From Euwallacea fornicatus (lineage: Eukaryota > Arthropoda > Insecta > Coleoptera > Curculionidae): DNA of 64,000 bases. Within the stretch, counting starts at the first letter, position 1. Every line of letters begins with the position of its first letter. The translations under genes and the position numbers were made by a program. The stretch covers positions 496,001 to 560,000 of the forward strand of contig NC_089559.1 of the NCBI RefSeq assembly GCF_040115645.1, given 5' to 3'. The notes under the pieces were generated by a model. That model saw only the letters and a program-made list of their open reading frames with translations, was not told the origin of the DNA and ran no database searches. Of the stretch, positions 46,318 to 57,937 are shown piece after piece.

Positions 46318-46900
46318 TTGGCAAAAGGACAGTGGGAAATATCATCATTTTGCGATGTAATGACGAAGACAGCCTGGACCAAAGAGGGCCATCCAAAACT
46401 TTTGAATGTAAAAGACCACTTTATTGCGCGAAACGTTAAAGAAGGTCCAAAAATTAGCGCCCCAAAACTCCAAATTTCATTAGACCAACGTACACGGGAA
46501 AGGGGGTCCCTTCAAACAACACGCCGACGCATTGATTCTCGTGGTTACCACGGTAGAACGGCTCGGAAAAAAACCATGGATAAATGAAAAGGATCAGAAA
46601 ATACTGTTAGAATTTGAGTCCAGTCAAATCTTAAAGGAAAATGACCACTGGTCAGATGCAGTCTTCTGTGATGAGTCGAAGTTTAACATCTCCGACTCCG
46701 AACGTGGCGCTCGGACGGTACAAGAACGGCTACTTTATAATCGTCCTAAGGTCATCAAAACTCTTGACCAGTCCCCGGACGTTGGAATGTGTCGCATTTT
46801 CTTGAAACGCAAACGAGAAATCGCCAAATTACTAATGAGGACGTTGTAAAGCAAGCGTTGGAAGAAGAATGGGATAAACCGAAGAGCGATTTTCTACAAA
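46318..46900 (+). pseudogene. Tc1-like transposase relic inserted between Harbinger pieces
   Basis: + frames carry KEGHPKLLNVKDHFIARNVK, PKISAPKLQISLDQ, HGRTARKKPWINEK (shifted frame), SDAVFCDESKFNISDSERG and ALEEEWDKPKSD. CDESKFN holds the first catalytic Asp. The segment between KTLDQSPDVG and the C-terminal EEEW is deleted, removing the second Asp and the PIEN glutamate. Confidence 0.8.
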
Positions 46901-47084
46901 AAAAAACATTTTTTCAACTCCAAAGAGGTTAAAAAGTGCTCTTGAGCAAGAAGGATCATCGAATGTCCCCATTTTGAATGTTTGTTCGTTAATTATTTTT
47001 GTCGTTAAACATTTCGGAGCTTCTGCTGTGAGTCTCTTCATCGCTGGTGATTTAATGTAACATTCGAGAAAAATCTCTCCCTAT

Positions 47085-47345
47085 TTACCACTTTTCAACG
47101 AAGAAATATCTGATCTTGCAAATGTTCATCCTCTGTCCCAACATTTTTGGTACCGACTGTAGTAGCAGCTCTTTCCTACTACGTTTTTCCTTTTCCTCCG
47201 AACTTGGCCGGACCCAAGGATTACGCTTTCGTCTTCCCGACTCATCTTCCAAGATCGCGAAACAGACTGCCGCCACCGGCAAGTCTCCATCGATCCTATC
47301 AGTACTGTCCGGTGATGTCACAGTACTCACAATTCGCAACAATCA
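47085..47345 (-). pseudogene. PIF/Harbinger transposase relic, N-terminal part
   Basis: - frame: VAAVCFAILEDESGRRKRNP then WVRPSSEEKEKRSRKELLLQ, matching the acidic/basic N-terminus of Harbinger transposases (..LLLEEEEKKKR-WVHP-L-KRE-KGEFNTL..). Below 47085 decayed frames continue with RERFFSNVTLNHQR. Probably the same element as 44528-44990. Confidence 0.6.
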
Positions 47346-47566
47346 CCGGTCACTGCAGACTGGACGTTCTATTTAGTTGAATGCATGCGCATGCGAACGC
47401 CCTGTAAATTCGATTGGCGAGAGCGACCAAGTTTTTCCTTAAAAATTTTAATAAACAAAAACTCTTTCTGACAAAAAGCTGGTGTAAGTTGCACTGGATG
47501 CGCTTTCGAGGCAACAACGAGTGAACGGTGATTTTCCGAAGGAAATCATTTCGTTAACGTCATGAG

Positions 47567-47943
47567 ATGACAAAGAAATTCATTTGGTCCCGAATTGACG
47601 CGGCAGATCTCGCACATCAGCAAACGGGAATTGTCTCGCGCCGCGGCAACGCGATGTGGCCACCGCAATCACACGATTTGACGCTGTTGGATTTTTTTCT
47701 AATGGTCGGATTCAATGTGTCATTAATGAAATTGGGCTGCCACCATGCTGAAACACCACAGAGAATTTCGTGAAAAGAATCGAGGAATGCCGTCGGCCGC
47801 GAGAGGGCAATTTGTCGCATCCTGCATTGTATCAATAACCTGCACGTTTATGCTCTTTATTACAATACAAACGTGTGAACGTTTCAAATGAACATTGCGC
47901 CTCTTTCAATTTTTAACGCGGCCGGTCCTAGTGGAACACCCAG
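47567..47943 (+). pseudogene. Mariner-like transposase C-terminal fragment
   Basis: + frame: IVSRRGNAMWPPQSHDLTLL then DFFLMVGFNVSLMKLG, the WPPRSPDLTPLDFFLWG block of DUF4817-type transposases. Ends GTGGAACACCCAG at 47943, consistent with a terminal repeat. Confidence 0.65.
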
Positions 47944-48889
47944 TATTACATTATGTTTTTAATCGAAAGCTACGAGAGCTGGGCTACGAGGGCGACGTTC
48001 GGGTTCAGAATATTTTCTTCGGGGCGTTTAAGCGGAATTTCAGAGATTCTCATCTTGGGAAGTGCGTTTGATTGATGTCCTCAGCGGGTTTTCTATCAAT
48101 TTTCTGTGTCTCTCAACGTCTCAGAATTGCCGGGGTCATGTTATTCTATCAACAGTGCAAAAATGTGTTCTTGAATTTTAATAAAATCGCTTTTTCCTCA
48201 CTCTAACGAGACATAAAATTATGGAAAGCGCAAATTCCGACTCCGTCTGGTCTAATAACGAAAGCAAACGGAAATTCACTCTGTGCGCCTTACTGTGAAC
48301 CATTAATAAACGCCAGAAAAAATTAATTTAAAACCGGAATGAACTAAGTTAGAAAAAAAGAACATTCACTGCAATTTACACATTTTTAGATTAATCTATA
48401 TTCCTGCAAAAGACTCTTCTTTTACGGATGGAAGTGAGTAATTGGGAATAGGGAAATCATGAGAGAAATTGCGAGTTTTAGTGCTATTATAAGGGAATAT
48501 TACTCAATTAATTTGTATTGAAACTTTCGTAAAATGACGGTAAACGGGGTGGATCACATAAAGAAATAATGGTGGAAAAATTGCTTCTTGAAGATGTATC
48601 AGAGCTACCCTCCTTTAAGTTCCGTTTAGTTGGTCGTGAATGCTCAGCTGTCACTGTCCTTGCTTCATACAATTCATTCACGTCTCTGTCATCGATCACA
48701 TCAGGCGAGTAAACTATTCGATATCGCAGTTTCGATCCGAGAGCATTTTGATCATGGCAGTTGCAATCCAAGTTCCCGCCAGATGTGAGACTCGTTAAGT
48801 GATTCGTTTACGCCACAAGCACTGCGGGATTTCAGTGTGAAACTTTTAAACGTCTTAAAGGAGATATGAAAAAACAAAAATAAAAAGGG
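47944..48889. other. Intergenic, nothing recognised
   Basis: AT-rich. An 87-codon open frame on - (48771-48508) has no family resemblance. Confidence 0.35.
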
Positions 48890-49215
48890 AGACGCGTGTC
48901 GTCATCGGGAGTAGGCCTAGTTCACGAAAATGCGCGCCCCCGCGCGGCAGCAGAGACTACGAAGTTGCTTAAGAATTTCGGTGTTCGACTGTCCACCGCA
49001 CAATCCAGACTTGGCACCAAGAGATTTTTGACTTGTTCGCTAGGGCGAAGGGATGGTCGGAAAAATTGCGGTTTAACACAAGCGAGGAATTGGAGTGGCT
49101 TGTGCAAGGCTGGCAAGGCGGTAAACCGGCATGGAAACAGTGGAGAAAAAATTGTTCTTCGTCACGACCGACATCTTAAGCTTGTTGGTGACCGCCTCGA
49201 AAAGTAATTTGGATA
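48890..49215 (+). pseudogene. Mariner (DD34D) transposase C-terminal relic
   Basis: Three + frames: GLVHENARPRAAAETTKLLK (HDNARPH block with Asp changed to Glu), KGWSEKLRFNTSEELEWLVQ (L-G-RF-TDEEL block), VLRHDRHLKLVGDRLEK (PRYDKCL-L-GDYVEK terminus). This order is diagnostic of mariner. Frameshifted and missing the SPDLAPSD block in frame. Confidence 0.8.
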
Positions 49216-49315
49216 CGTAAGTAACTTTTACGTGCGGAGCGTCTACTATACGATAAAATTAATTTCAAAGGGGGATTTCTTGTCACGTTTTATGGAAAAA
49301 AGAAGTCTCAATAAA

Positions 49316-49806
49316 CGTATGTGCTATCTTGCCTCGTTTTCGTTATACAGGACGTCGGTTTTATTTATTTTTCGGTTTTTCATAAATATTTTCGGACGTA
49401 AGAGCAATATCTTGATGAAATTCCGTATTCAGGGGTTTTCCGAGATGAGAAATTCAAATATAACCTCGGTTTTGCCGTAATGTGTAGGGGGGACTATCTG
49501 CAGTAATGCTCCTGTGCTGGATTTGCCCCAACGTTTTCGGGGCCGTGTGTGCGGACTTCTAATAGATTACGTCTTGTTCGCCCGTCGCTTCATCAAAACA
49601 CTACTGATTTATTAATTAACATTTAATAATGGCCCCCCCGTATGTTGCGGCAGAACCGATACCACATGTGAATTTATCGTCTCGGAAAACCGCCGAATGC
49701 TGAATTTGATCGAGACGTTGCCCTTACGTCCGAAAATATTTACGAAGAGCCGGAAAAAAATAACACCCCGTATCACGAAAACGAGGCGAGATAAGACGTG
49801 CGTTCG
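49316..49806. mobile_element. Foldback element with arms of about 180 bp
   Basis: Left arm 49316-49494, right arm 49628-49806, about 133 bp apart. Shared blocks include TTGCCTCGTTTTCG, AATATTTTCGGACGTAAG and GGTTTTCCGAGA. The inner edge carries CGGGGTGTTA on the right arm and a decayed CAGGACGTCG on the left. No coding sequence. Confidence 0.72.
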
Positions 49807-52800
49807 TTTCGTGAAATGCGACAACGGATCATCCCTTGGTCATCATTTAGTGGACACGCTGTCTAATGAAACATGTTTTGCCGAATTCGTTTGTCTTTGC
49901 TAACTCGTCGGAACTCGGAAAAGCGATAGCCCTCGTGTTATCACTGAGGCGCGCAAACCCCTCAGCGCTGGCGCTGCCTATTCGATGGGTGGCGGGGACA
50001 CGCCGCGCAAGTCTGGCTCTAAAGTATCACCTTTAATCGACAGCTTTGGCGTCAGCAGTGACACTTTACAGTATGACATTAAAGAAAAAAAAAGAAAAAA
50101 AGAAAGTTAATCAACTTACTTCTTACCGTCGGAGAAAAACGGATCAATCGGCGCTTTTTGGGAGAAAAATTGTACGTTTTGCTCGGCGAAGATTTAGATT
50201 TACTGCCATAAGATCTCCGGATTCATGTGCCCCTTTCATTGGCATTCCATGGGGTGGTGCCTCCGGCCGTTAACCGTGATTTATGAAATTTCGATTTTAA
50301 TTTTAGGAAACCCGGAGGCGTAATTGACATTTAACAAAAATCCGTTAATAATTGAGACGCAAAGGGCGATAACATTCTTGAACATTTTCCACTGCCCTGG
50401 TGCCGAAGATGCGCCAACGGCACTCCATCGGGGAATTAAGCAGTTCTTCCGACCCGAACGCAAACGCGGCCTTATCGCATATTTCCCGTGGATTTTTCAT
50501 AAACATTGCGTAGTTCGATTTCGGCCACACAAAGGGGGCAACGTTCCTTGGGAATTCGGGCTTTCCCAGATCTATCCGAGACACCGCAAATCCCAATCTA
50601 GGCACAATCTCCAATAAATACAGTCATCCAAGCAGCTTGCTTTCAGCATAACCAACCATATCCATATTTTACTTGCGAAACTGTTTCGGCTTCCGATTGT
50701 TCTCCTGTCCCGGGAAGTTTTAGTTTTATGGAAATGCGCTCAAACTTTATTACAAAAATCCGCAAACTTCCACCAACTTTTATTCCTCTCTCGCAATGGT
50801 GTTTTATTAAATTAGTCGCGTTCTAACTGCGACTACTTTTTGTCTCTTCCATCAATCATTTAGCGAAACCATGAAAAAAGCTTTTTAATCGCACTCATGT
50901 CGCATTTGTCCACCAGAAACTTTTCCCACTGGTCGTAAATTGGGAGTATGGACAAACAACTCTCTTGACCCATATTCCTTACAATGCACCGTACATTTTA
51001 TATCTCACGTCGCGACGTAGGAAGCTAAACAGTGCTCCCTTATGCTTTATATTTTTAATGGAGTTTCGTGTGCATATTTGAAGGGTCAAAACTGGGCGGC
51101 CCGTGGAAATTGATCAGGGATCTTTTAAAGTCCATTAATCTCGCGTGAAATACTTCCGAAGGGGAGAGATGGTTCTTCTGAGGTACTCGAAAATTTGCAA
51201 TGAGCGCGAGCGACACACTCGCCCCCCCCCGTCCAGGGGCGGGGGGAGGGGGGGGGGGAAATAAAAAAGGTCCGACCCCCGTTATCTTCCATGATCTTCC
51301 GTTTCACTCGATCAACATTATCTTTATGCGCTCCGCTCTTTTAAAAAATAGATGCCTTAAGGTCACTTCGAAGGGCGTGAAAGCCCATTTGCCTTATTTA
51401 TCGGTCCGCACTTAAGATGGATGTAAATAAATTCGCCGCTTCTTGGTGATAAAACAAAGATTGAGGGATATTGGATTATAAATCGAAGGAAAGAAATGCT
51501 TCAAGCTTCCATTCGGAATCAACGAAACGCTTGTTTTCGAATATGCAAAGTTTTATTAAATTCCCTTTAAACTGCAAAAAGAACTTTACAGGGGCGTTAA
51601 ATTCGAAATGTCCAATAAAACTTTTACGATATGGACTGCTTCATTTGCTGTTGGAACGGGGTATTGAGATTCAATATAATTTTCTAGTTCGAGGCATTAA
51701 ATCACGTGAAAATGGAAGAGTTGTACCTGCTTTTCTTTACCGAGAGGATAAACTTGAGTGCTAACTTCGCCTTCCTCGCCTTTGCCTTATTTGCCGATGC
51801 TCGTAATTCCCAATTATTCCGAGGCACGGCCCTGAAATTATGTTATAACGTATTTCTCGCAGCTAAATTAATTTATTTAAAACGTGGACGCAGCCTGTGC
51901 CGGAGTTTCGTCTGTTTTCTTTCGGGAAAAGGATTTTTTTTAATGAGCTTACCTACAAGTATTTCGTTTCCTTGCCTCTCCCGCCCGCCCCCGCGCGATT
52001 CGCAAATGGCAAATTTCTCATTAACAACAACTCGGAAAATGCCGACACTCTAAAATTTGGGGCTTAATCTAAGGGCCAAATTTTACAACGTACATGCGAA
52101 AACTCCCAATCCCTCGGGCTACAATCACTCGACTAAATATCACTTTCTGGTTCATAAATCATGAGCCAATGTTGGCGGTGATCAATTGTCTCAAAACGAG
52201 TCTTAAATTAATGCGTACCGAATGATAGGATCTGGTCCTTATTTTTCATCCTCGTCCAACCGCCCGCGATAGACGATGCCAGCTATATGATCCGCGATCA
52301 GCTGGAGCTGATTTTGTTTCGAGCCGATCGACAGTGGCGGCGATCGCAAACTTACATAGGCAAAATTCAGTTTTGATTCTTGGTCAGTTGTCGACGTTCA
52401 AACTGTCTATTTTAGATGATCGTTTTTCAAAGGTCGTCGAGACCTTTCGGGTCCTGGAAACGACGGTGGCGTGCCAAGTTTGCCAGGAATTTTACAAATA
52501 TTAAGTTACAGGCAATGGTTACTCATTTCCTTACCAACTCGAAATCTACCGTCAAGCGTGGAGTTCTCGAGAGAACTCGCTTGTTTTCGAATTCGGTATT
52601 TTGCGGACTTTATGTATTGATTGAGAATTGACAAAAACCAGTGGCGTTCTTTCTGTCCGCGTGCTCAGCTCAACTTGGGGGCTCCGCGACGCCGCTGATG
52701 AAATCGGAGCAAGCACCGCGTTCGAAAATTATTAATAAACGTCTAAAAATATCCCGAATCGGCCTCTTCCCACTGACAGTAAAAAATTAGTGCGTGTGTA

Positions 52801-55800
52801 AGTGCGTGTAAAAGGGACTAGACGTGGCACATCTGGAGCGGCAATCAGGCCCACCCATATCGACTTCAGCAACAAAAAAAAAAAAAAAAACGACTTTATA
52901 TTCGAATATTTAACGCAAATTTAATCATACCGAGCGTCCTTGGCACCAGCTGCCAGGAATCCATTTTTCTGGCAGGCGTTTTGCCCTTTTAGCTCTCGAT
53001 CGACACTCAATATCCGCCCAATATCGGTCCGCGTGCAGCACCCTTTGGCCCTTTCCCTTCGTTTTTTCTTCTCCGGGGACACAATCTTATCTCCGCGTGT
53101 CACCGCTGCACATGTGCTTCTTGTTAAAAACGCTTTCCAGACGAAGAAAAGTCTGGGATTTTGAAGCCCCCAATCCAGGTTGGGATGGGTGTTTTGTCAC
53201 CGCCTGAGAGGTCTGCGATTAGCATTCCCCCTTTTTTTTTTTATTGATGGAATTGTGCGAGTTAATGAGAATTGAATGCTGTTCGATTTTCGTTGGGAGT
53301 GATTCAAGAGTTTGGGGAGATTCCCGCGTTCCAATGGTTCCTGCCCGAAGAGCGTCTAATTATCAGAGTTTCGCTAGATCTCGAGACTCTAAATTACTAA
53401 AAATTTTAAAGTAGCAGTTTTGTTCCGGTTCTCGGATACTCGGAGCATAACTTTCAGCAGAACGTCAGTGACGCAGAACCCGGGCACACCTATGGACTTA
53501 TTATAGCTATCCATGGGAAGTGCTCTGTTGTCAGGCGGCACCAGCGCGCAAGATACTGACACGTGCGGTGGGGAGGATGCCCTTCCAAAAAGCGGATATC
53601 AATTGGAATTGATCTTAAAAGATAACGAAAGAACGACGGCCATTGTTTCTGGTACGCGGAAAAGAACCGCGACTGTAACCCTAAGTATGACTTCTTGGAT
53701 CGCAAATTTTCAGGCTTATTTAAGAGTTAGCTCCCTCGTGATATCATAAATCATTGCGAGAATGAACGAACCCTTGAAATGCTTGCAAACACTCTAAATG
53801 TCTGTGGCAAACACGTTTTCCTGCAATCTCCTCTCTCGGAAATCCGATAAAGATGGAGGAGGAGCATTCAGTGTAACAAATCAAGAGTAGTGTTGAGGAC
53901 AATTAGATCGGAATGGTATGCAATTAGGGTCAGGATTATATTAAGACAATTCCGGGGCATTATTAGATTTCGACTGTAATTAGCTCGGAGAGGACTGAGG
54001 CGAAATTGAATATTAACTGTTAATTGCCATTACCCGGCCTTGTGTTGACCCAATTCTCCGGGATTAGAGGGCCCCCGTCTTTCTTTTATAAATCAAACAA
54101 TAAATTACATGTGCGAGAATAATCACACCTCCAGGCTGCATTCGCTCAATTACACTTAATTTGATACACTTTTTGGTTAATGCGACGTGCGCCAGCATTA
54201 GAACCGGGCGACCGTGTCAATTTGGGCATCGGATTTGCCGAGCTACCAAGTAACCGGAGGATTTTGTTTTTCCTCCTTGTCCAATCGCACGTTACGAACG
54301 AGGACGGCCAACTGATCCAGGATCGGCTGACGCTTGTTCAGTTTTGGAGCGGTGGTTGACGGCGGCACAGCGGCGGCAATTACAAATTTCGACGGACAAA
54401 ATAGCCATTTCCATTTGCGTGGCCTCGAAACACGGCAACGACCGTTACGCGACGCATTGCTCGGACGGTGGTCAACGCTTCATTTGCGGACTTCACACGA
54501 TCCGGCCCCGTGTCGAATCTAATCCCCCGGGATTGAGGACCCTGTTTTTTCACTGGCATGGAGGTGCCGATAGACACATTATTCCGCCTAATCTCGAGCT
54601 CATATGCCGAGAAAAAAGACGTGAAAACAAAAGGAAAAGTGGTCTGTCGGGGTCGTAAAATGTCCGCAATCAAACCGCCATGCGGATAATTGGTTGTCAT
54701 CGAGGAGGGACGTCTTCTCTTTCCTTTTTTGGGCCCTTCGAGGGTTTAATTGTCGCCCCATTAACCTCGCCGCGATTTCTCATTTCTTTCGCTTTGACAC
54801 AATGCGAGCCTTATAAATAAATGTTGAAATTACATCGGTGAGAACTAATTATCAATATAAACCGTTTTCAAGTGCTTAACAAATTCCATGTTAATTGAAA
54901 ATTTCCAATAATTAGCCCTGAATTGTCATTGTTTCAAAAGCGCCCAGATTTGTATGCTTAAATAGCTGTAGCATTACGTTTCGGTGGGTAAATAGTCCAT
55001 AATTAAAATTGTTTAATTTGACTAGACCTAATTGAATTGTGACTTAAACGAAATAACATTGTCTTTGTCATGCATTTTCCCTGCGTAAACTTCTCAATGA
55101 GTTTCTCAGGGTTGCAAGAAGCAGCCCTACAAAGTTAACAGCGCGAATTACTTCGCGACATGCTCGGGGAGTAAAACTTGCCGGAAAGCTGTAACAAAAT
55201 TTATACACGTGTTTCAACTTGTGCATCAAATAAACTCTGGGCAGTGAAAAAAGTAAACTTTTACGCCCATCGACACTAATGTGGACGGTAACTCATTCTA
55301 ACGGCGAGAGGACTCGATTCCGTCCTTTGCGATCTAGAGCTAATGGCCTATTAAAAGTGGAAGATGTTTGGCAATAAAACCGGAGGAATATAAAAACCGA
55401 AACAATTTCCCATCAAGATCAAACAGCTTTATAGATAGATCCACAGATTTATCCAAAATGAGAGGACTTAATTCGTAAAGCAGTCCTCGGGCCAGGAGGT
55501 ATTACATGGAAAGATCTATAGACCATATAAAAGTTTACACCCTTTACAGCAGAAAGCTGATGGCCCTCATTTAGCAATGACAAACGGATGGCCGATCGTA
55601 ACAGAAAATCTTTTGGTAGGCCGTTATGCTTTCGACAAAAACATTCCTGAAAAGGGAAAGTTTTATGGGGTGGCCTTTAGATGGGGAAATAATGGCGGCC
55701 CTTTGGCTTAGGGACATACGAACATTTCATTTTAGGGCATGCGTCTTGACGATCGCGGTCACGAGAAAATATGATCCGGGACGAGACTGGCCCTTTTCTA

Positions 55801-56860
55801 CTGTTGTCGAGATTGTTCATGCGACTTTCTTTCCGAGGCTTCGCCTTATCGCTATAAATTGCCCCTTGCTGCGTTCCCGACTCGGATAATTATCGAGTGT
55901 CTACGCCAATTTTAGTGGTTTTAGAGCCAATTCCGCTGGCGCCTTTACCCAAGGAGATTTCGGAGGCGCGAGCTGCTTCGGACGCTACTGGCAAAGGCAA
56001 AAGTGAAAAAGCTTCTTGCCTCAGTTTTCAACCGGCAAACGAAGAAAAATCCAACACCTCGACGGGTAAAACAGAGGCGGAGCCGCTCGGCATTTTCGGA
56101 GAAAAACCCGATTAAGTGGAGTTTCAGAATCCTCGATCCCCCCCCACAGAGGCGCTCCTGCGCAACTTGAGCCGTTGTCAATTTTACGGCTGATTTCTTT
56201 AATTGATTGGTTTCTTCGCGCCACACCGTCGACAATAACTGCGATCGGTTGGTCGAAGTGGCGCACTTTTTGCTCAGTCGCACTTGGAGTTCCGTATTTA
56301 TGACGGGAAAAATGCAAGTTTTACGGTCGGTCAAGGGTCGGGGGAGGGAAAATACCCGGTCGTGCCGCGCCGACTGTTGCATCATAATTAACTGGAGCAT
56401 AGCTGGATCAATTTACATAAAACATTCCGTATTTTGGCCGTTAAGTTCTGTTATGAGTCGCCTTTAATTTCCCCCAAAAATTTATAAATCTCAGTAAGCG
56501 AGGGCGCTTTGTTTTCTGTTTTACCAACCGAGATAATGCGAGGCGAGGAAACAAACGTTCGAAACTTTTTAAACCGGTAATTAAGCCGAGCTTTTAGCAC
56601 TGAACTGCAATTATTAACCCAAAAATACACGCAAATATCTGGACGGTCGGCGGGAAAAGGGGACGCCGAAAATCAGGTCCAGGCATATGGAAATTATTAA
56701 ATTATCCTTCACGGAAAACCCTTTGGAGTTGCGATGTTATCTCGTGATTCGCAGCCACTTCTCGAACGTTTCACGAAAGATTAACCGTCTTAATTGAAAG
56801 CGTGTTAATTGCGCGCAACGTTTAATTAAACGTCGCAAAAATCCATACAGGAGGTAATGA
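49807..56860. other. Intergenic or intronic, no gene recognised
   Basis: Seven kb with few repeats. Several open frames of 60-115 codons (for example 50614-50345 on -, 51706-52053 on +) show no family resemblance or convincing splice sites. Simple sequence: a C9/G23 block at 51221-51258 and an A run at 52873-52890. Confidence 0.35.
51221..51258. repeat. C-run facing G-run
   Basis: Nine Cs, a short GTCCAG spacer, then GGGGCGGGGGGAGGG and further Gs. It can pair as a GC hairpin or form a G-quadruplex on the + strand. Confidence 0.8.
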
Positions 56861-56882
56861 CCCCGTGTCCATAGGCCTCGGG

Positions 56883-57103
56883 TCTTCTTCTTCTGGGGTC
56901 CGACCCGGTGCCGATTCCCGACAAAGAAGAGTCCGTTCGCGCTTTCAGCATCCCCGAAACGCCCGATATGCGGCGAAACTTCAGCATTTCCAGTCTGGAA
57001 ACGACCGTGGTGCCGACAGGATCTGCCCGGACAATGGATTGGTGCCGGCGCGAACACGCGACCAATTCCAATCTGGCAATCGGAAAGCGAAATTTTTTCC
57101 CCT
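56883..57103 (+). CDS. Candidate exon of an unrecognised gene
   Basis: The + frame reads SDPVPIPDKEESVRAFSIPE, TPDMRRNFSISSLETTVVPT and SARTMDWCRREHATNSNLAI to a TGA at 57101. Codon use looks protein-like and two R-x-F-S sites are present, but acceptor and donor are unclear and the protein is not recognised. The opposite strand is also open here. Confidence 0.25.
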
Positions 57104-57177
57104 GAGCACCTCCCCGTTCCGCATTGTATTCAAGATTTGTTGAACCGGTGTTGTTGAAGGTTGTTGATGAAACTTAC

Positions 57178-57396
57178 TTTTTGTGCCGGGAGAGAAGAGG
57201 ATTTTCGCCGACTGACGATAATCTCATTGGTAAGTCTTGATAAAGGTAAAACCGGATGGATCGAATCTAAGTTGTCGCCGAAAAGCGTTTCGTCCATGTA
57301 GCTCTCGAGATAAACCACATTTATTTTTGATCTTGCCGAGAAAACGGGACGAAATTCCTTCCCATCTCGACACTTCTTTTGTCTAACTTAACACTC
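57178..57396 (-). CDS. Candidate coding exon with YMDETLFG motif
   Basis: An open - frame of about 72 codons ends exactly at a consensus donor, AAAAA/GTAAGT. It includes VYLESYMDETLFGDNLDSIH and LTNEIIVSRRKSSSLPAQK. If translation begins at the internal ATG, it is a first coding exon of 40 residues. SYxDETLFG also occurs in vertebrate RITA1, but one motif is weak evidence. No partner exon was identified. Confidence 0.33.
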
Positions 57397-57759
57397 TTTA
57401 ATCTCTCCGTTGTCGGCTTTAAAGATACGTTAAATGCACGAAAGACTTTTGATCTGCTGTCATCCGCGAATGACAATTGACGAAGATGTTTATTTTCCTT
57501 CGAAATGGCCGCCAGCTGGGGGTTTTCTCCGCCGAGCTGTCAATCACGTTTCGGCGTTTTGGGCGATTTTTTAAATATCCGAAACGTGTCCGATGGGATC
57601 GGCTCCAGAGGAGAGCCGGAGCGAACTTCAAAGCGGCCGAGCCTGATGAACAAAGTGCTTTATCCCCGTTTAAAACGTATTTGCCGAGACGCCGTTGGCA
57701 TTTAGATTTTTAAATAAATTGACATTCAATAACTCCCTTAAGTGTTTTCAATTTTCCAG

Positions 57760-57870
57760 GGTAAGATGGGATACTCGGTAACGCCCCAGGGTGATTACAA
57801 AACTGCGCTGAGCACCACCGTTTCATTTAGTAACGATTTTACACAGACGCATCTGGTACCCGATTTTTGA
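57760..57870 (+). CDS. Candidate terminal exon of an unrecognised gene
   Basis: Follows a strong acceptor (TGTTTTCAATTTTCCAG) and is open only in phase 0: KMGYSVTPQGDYKTALSTTV then SFSNDFTQTHLVPDF and TGA. It could be the last exon of a gene including 56883-57103, but the joining donor is not clear. Confidence 0.3.
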   Translation, partial: GKMGYSVTPQGDYKTALSTTVSFSNDFTQTHLVPDF

Positions 57871-57937
57871 AGCAATGACTCGGTGTGGCCGATTTTTAAA
57901 CGTAAACGCGTGCGGTAATGTGCGGGGTGTTCCGTAA

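Noticed and set aside
50345..50614. 89-codon open frame on -
   Set aside because: No recognisable motif; composition not distinct from surrounding open frames.
52937..53103. Open frame on - rich in Lys/Arg, ending at a GTATGA donor
   Set aside because: Looked briefly like a small peptide precursor or exon, but no signal peptide, cleavage pattern or conserved motif could be shown.
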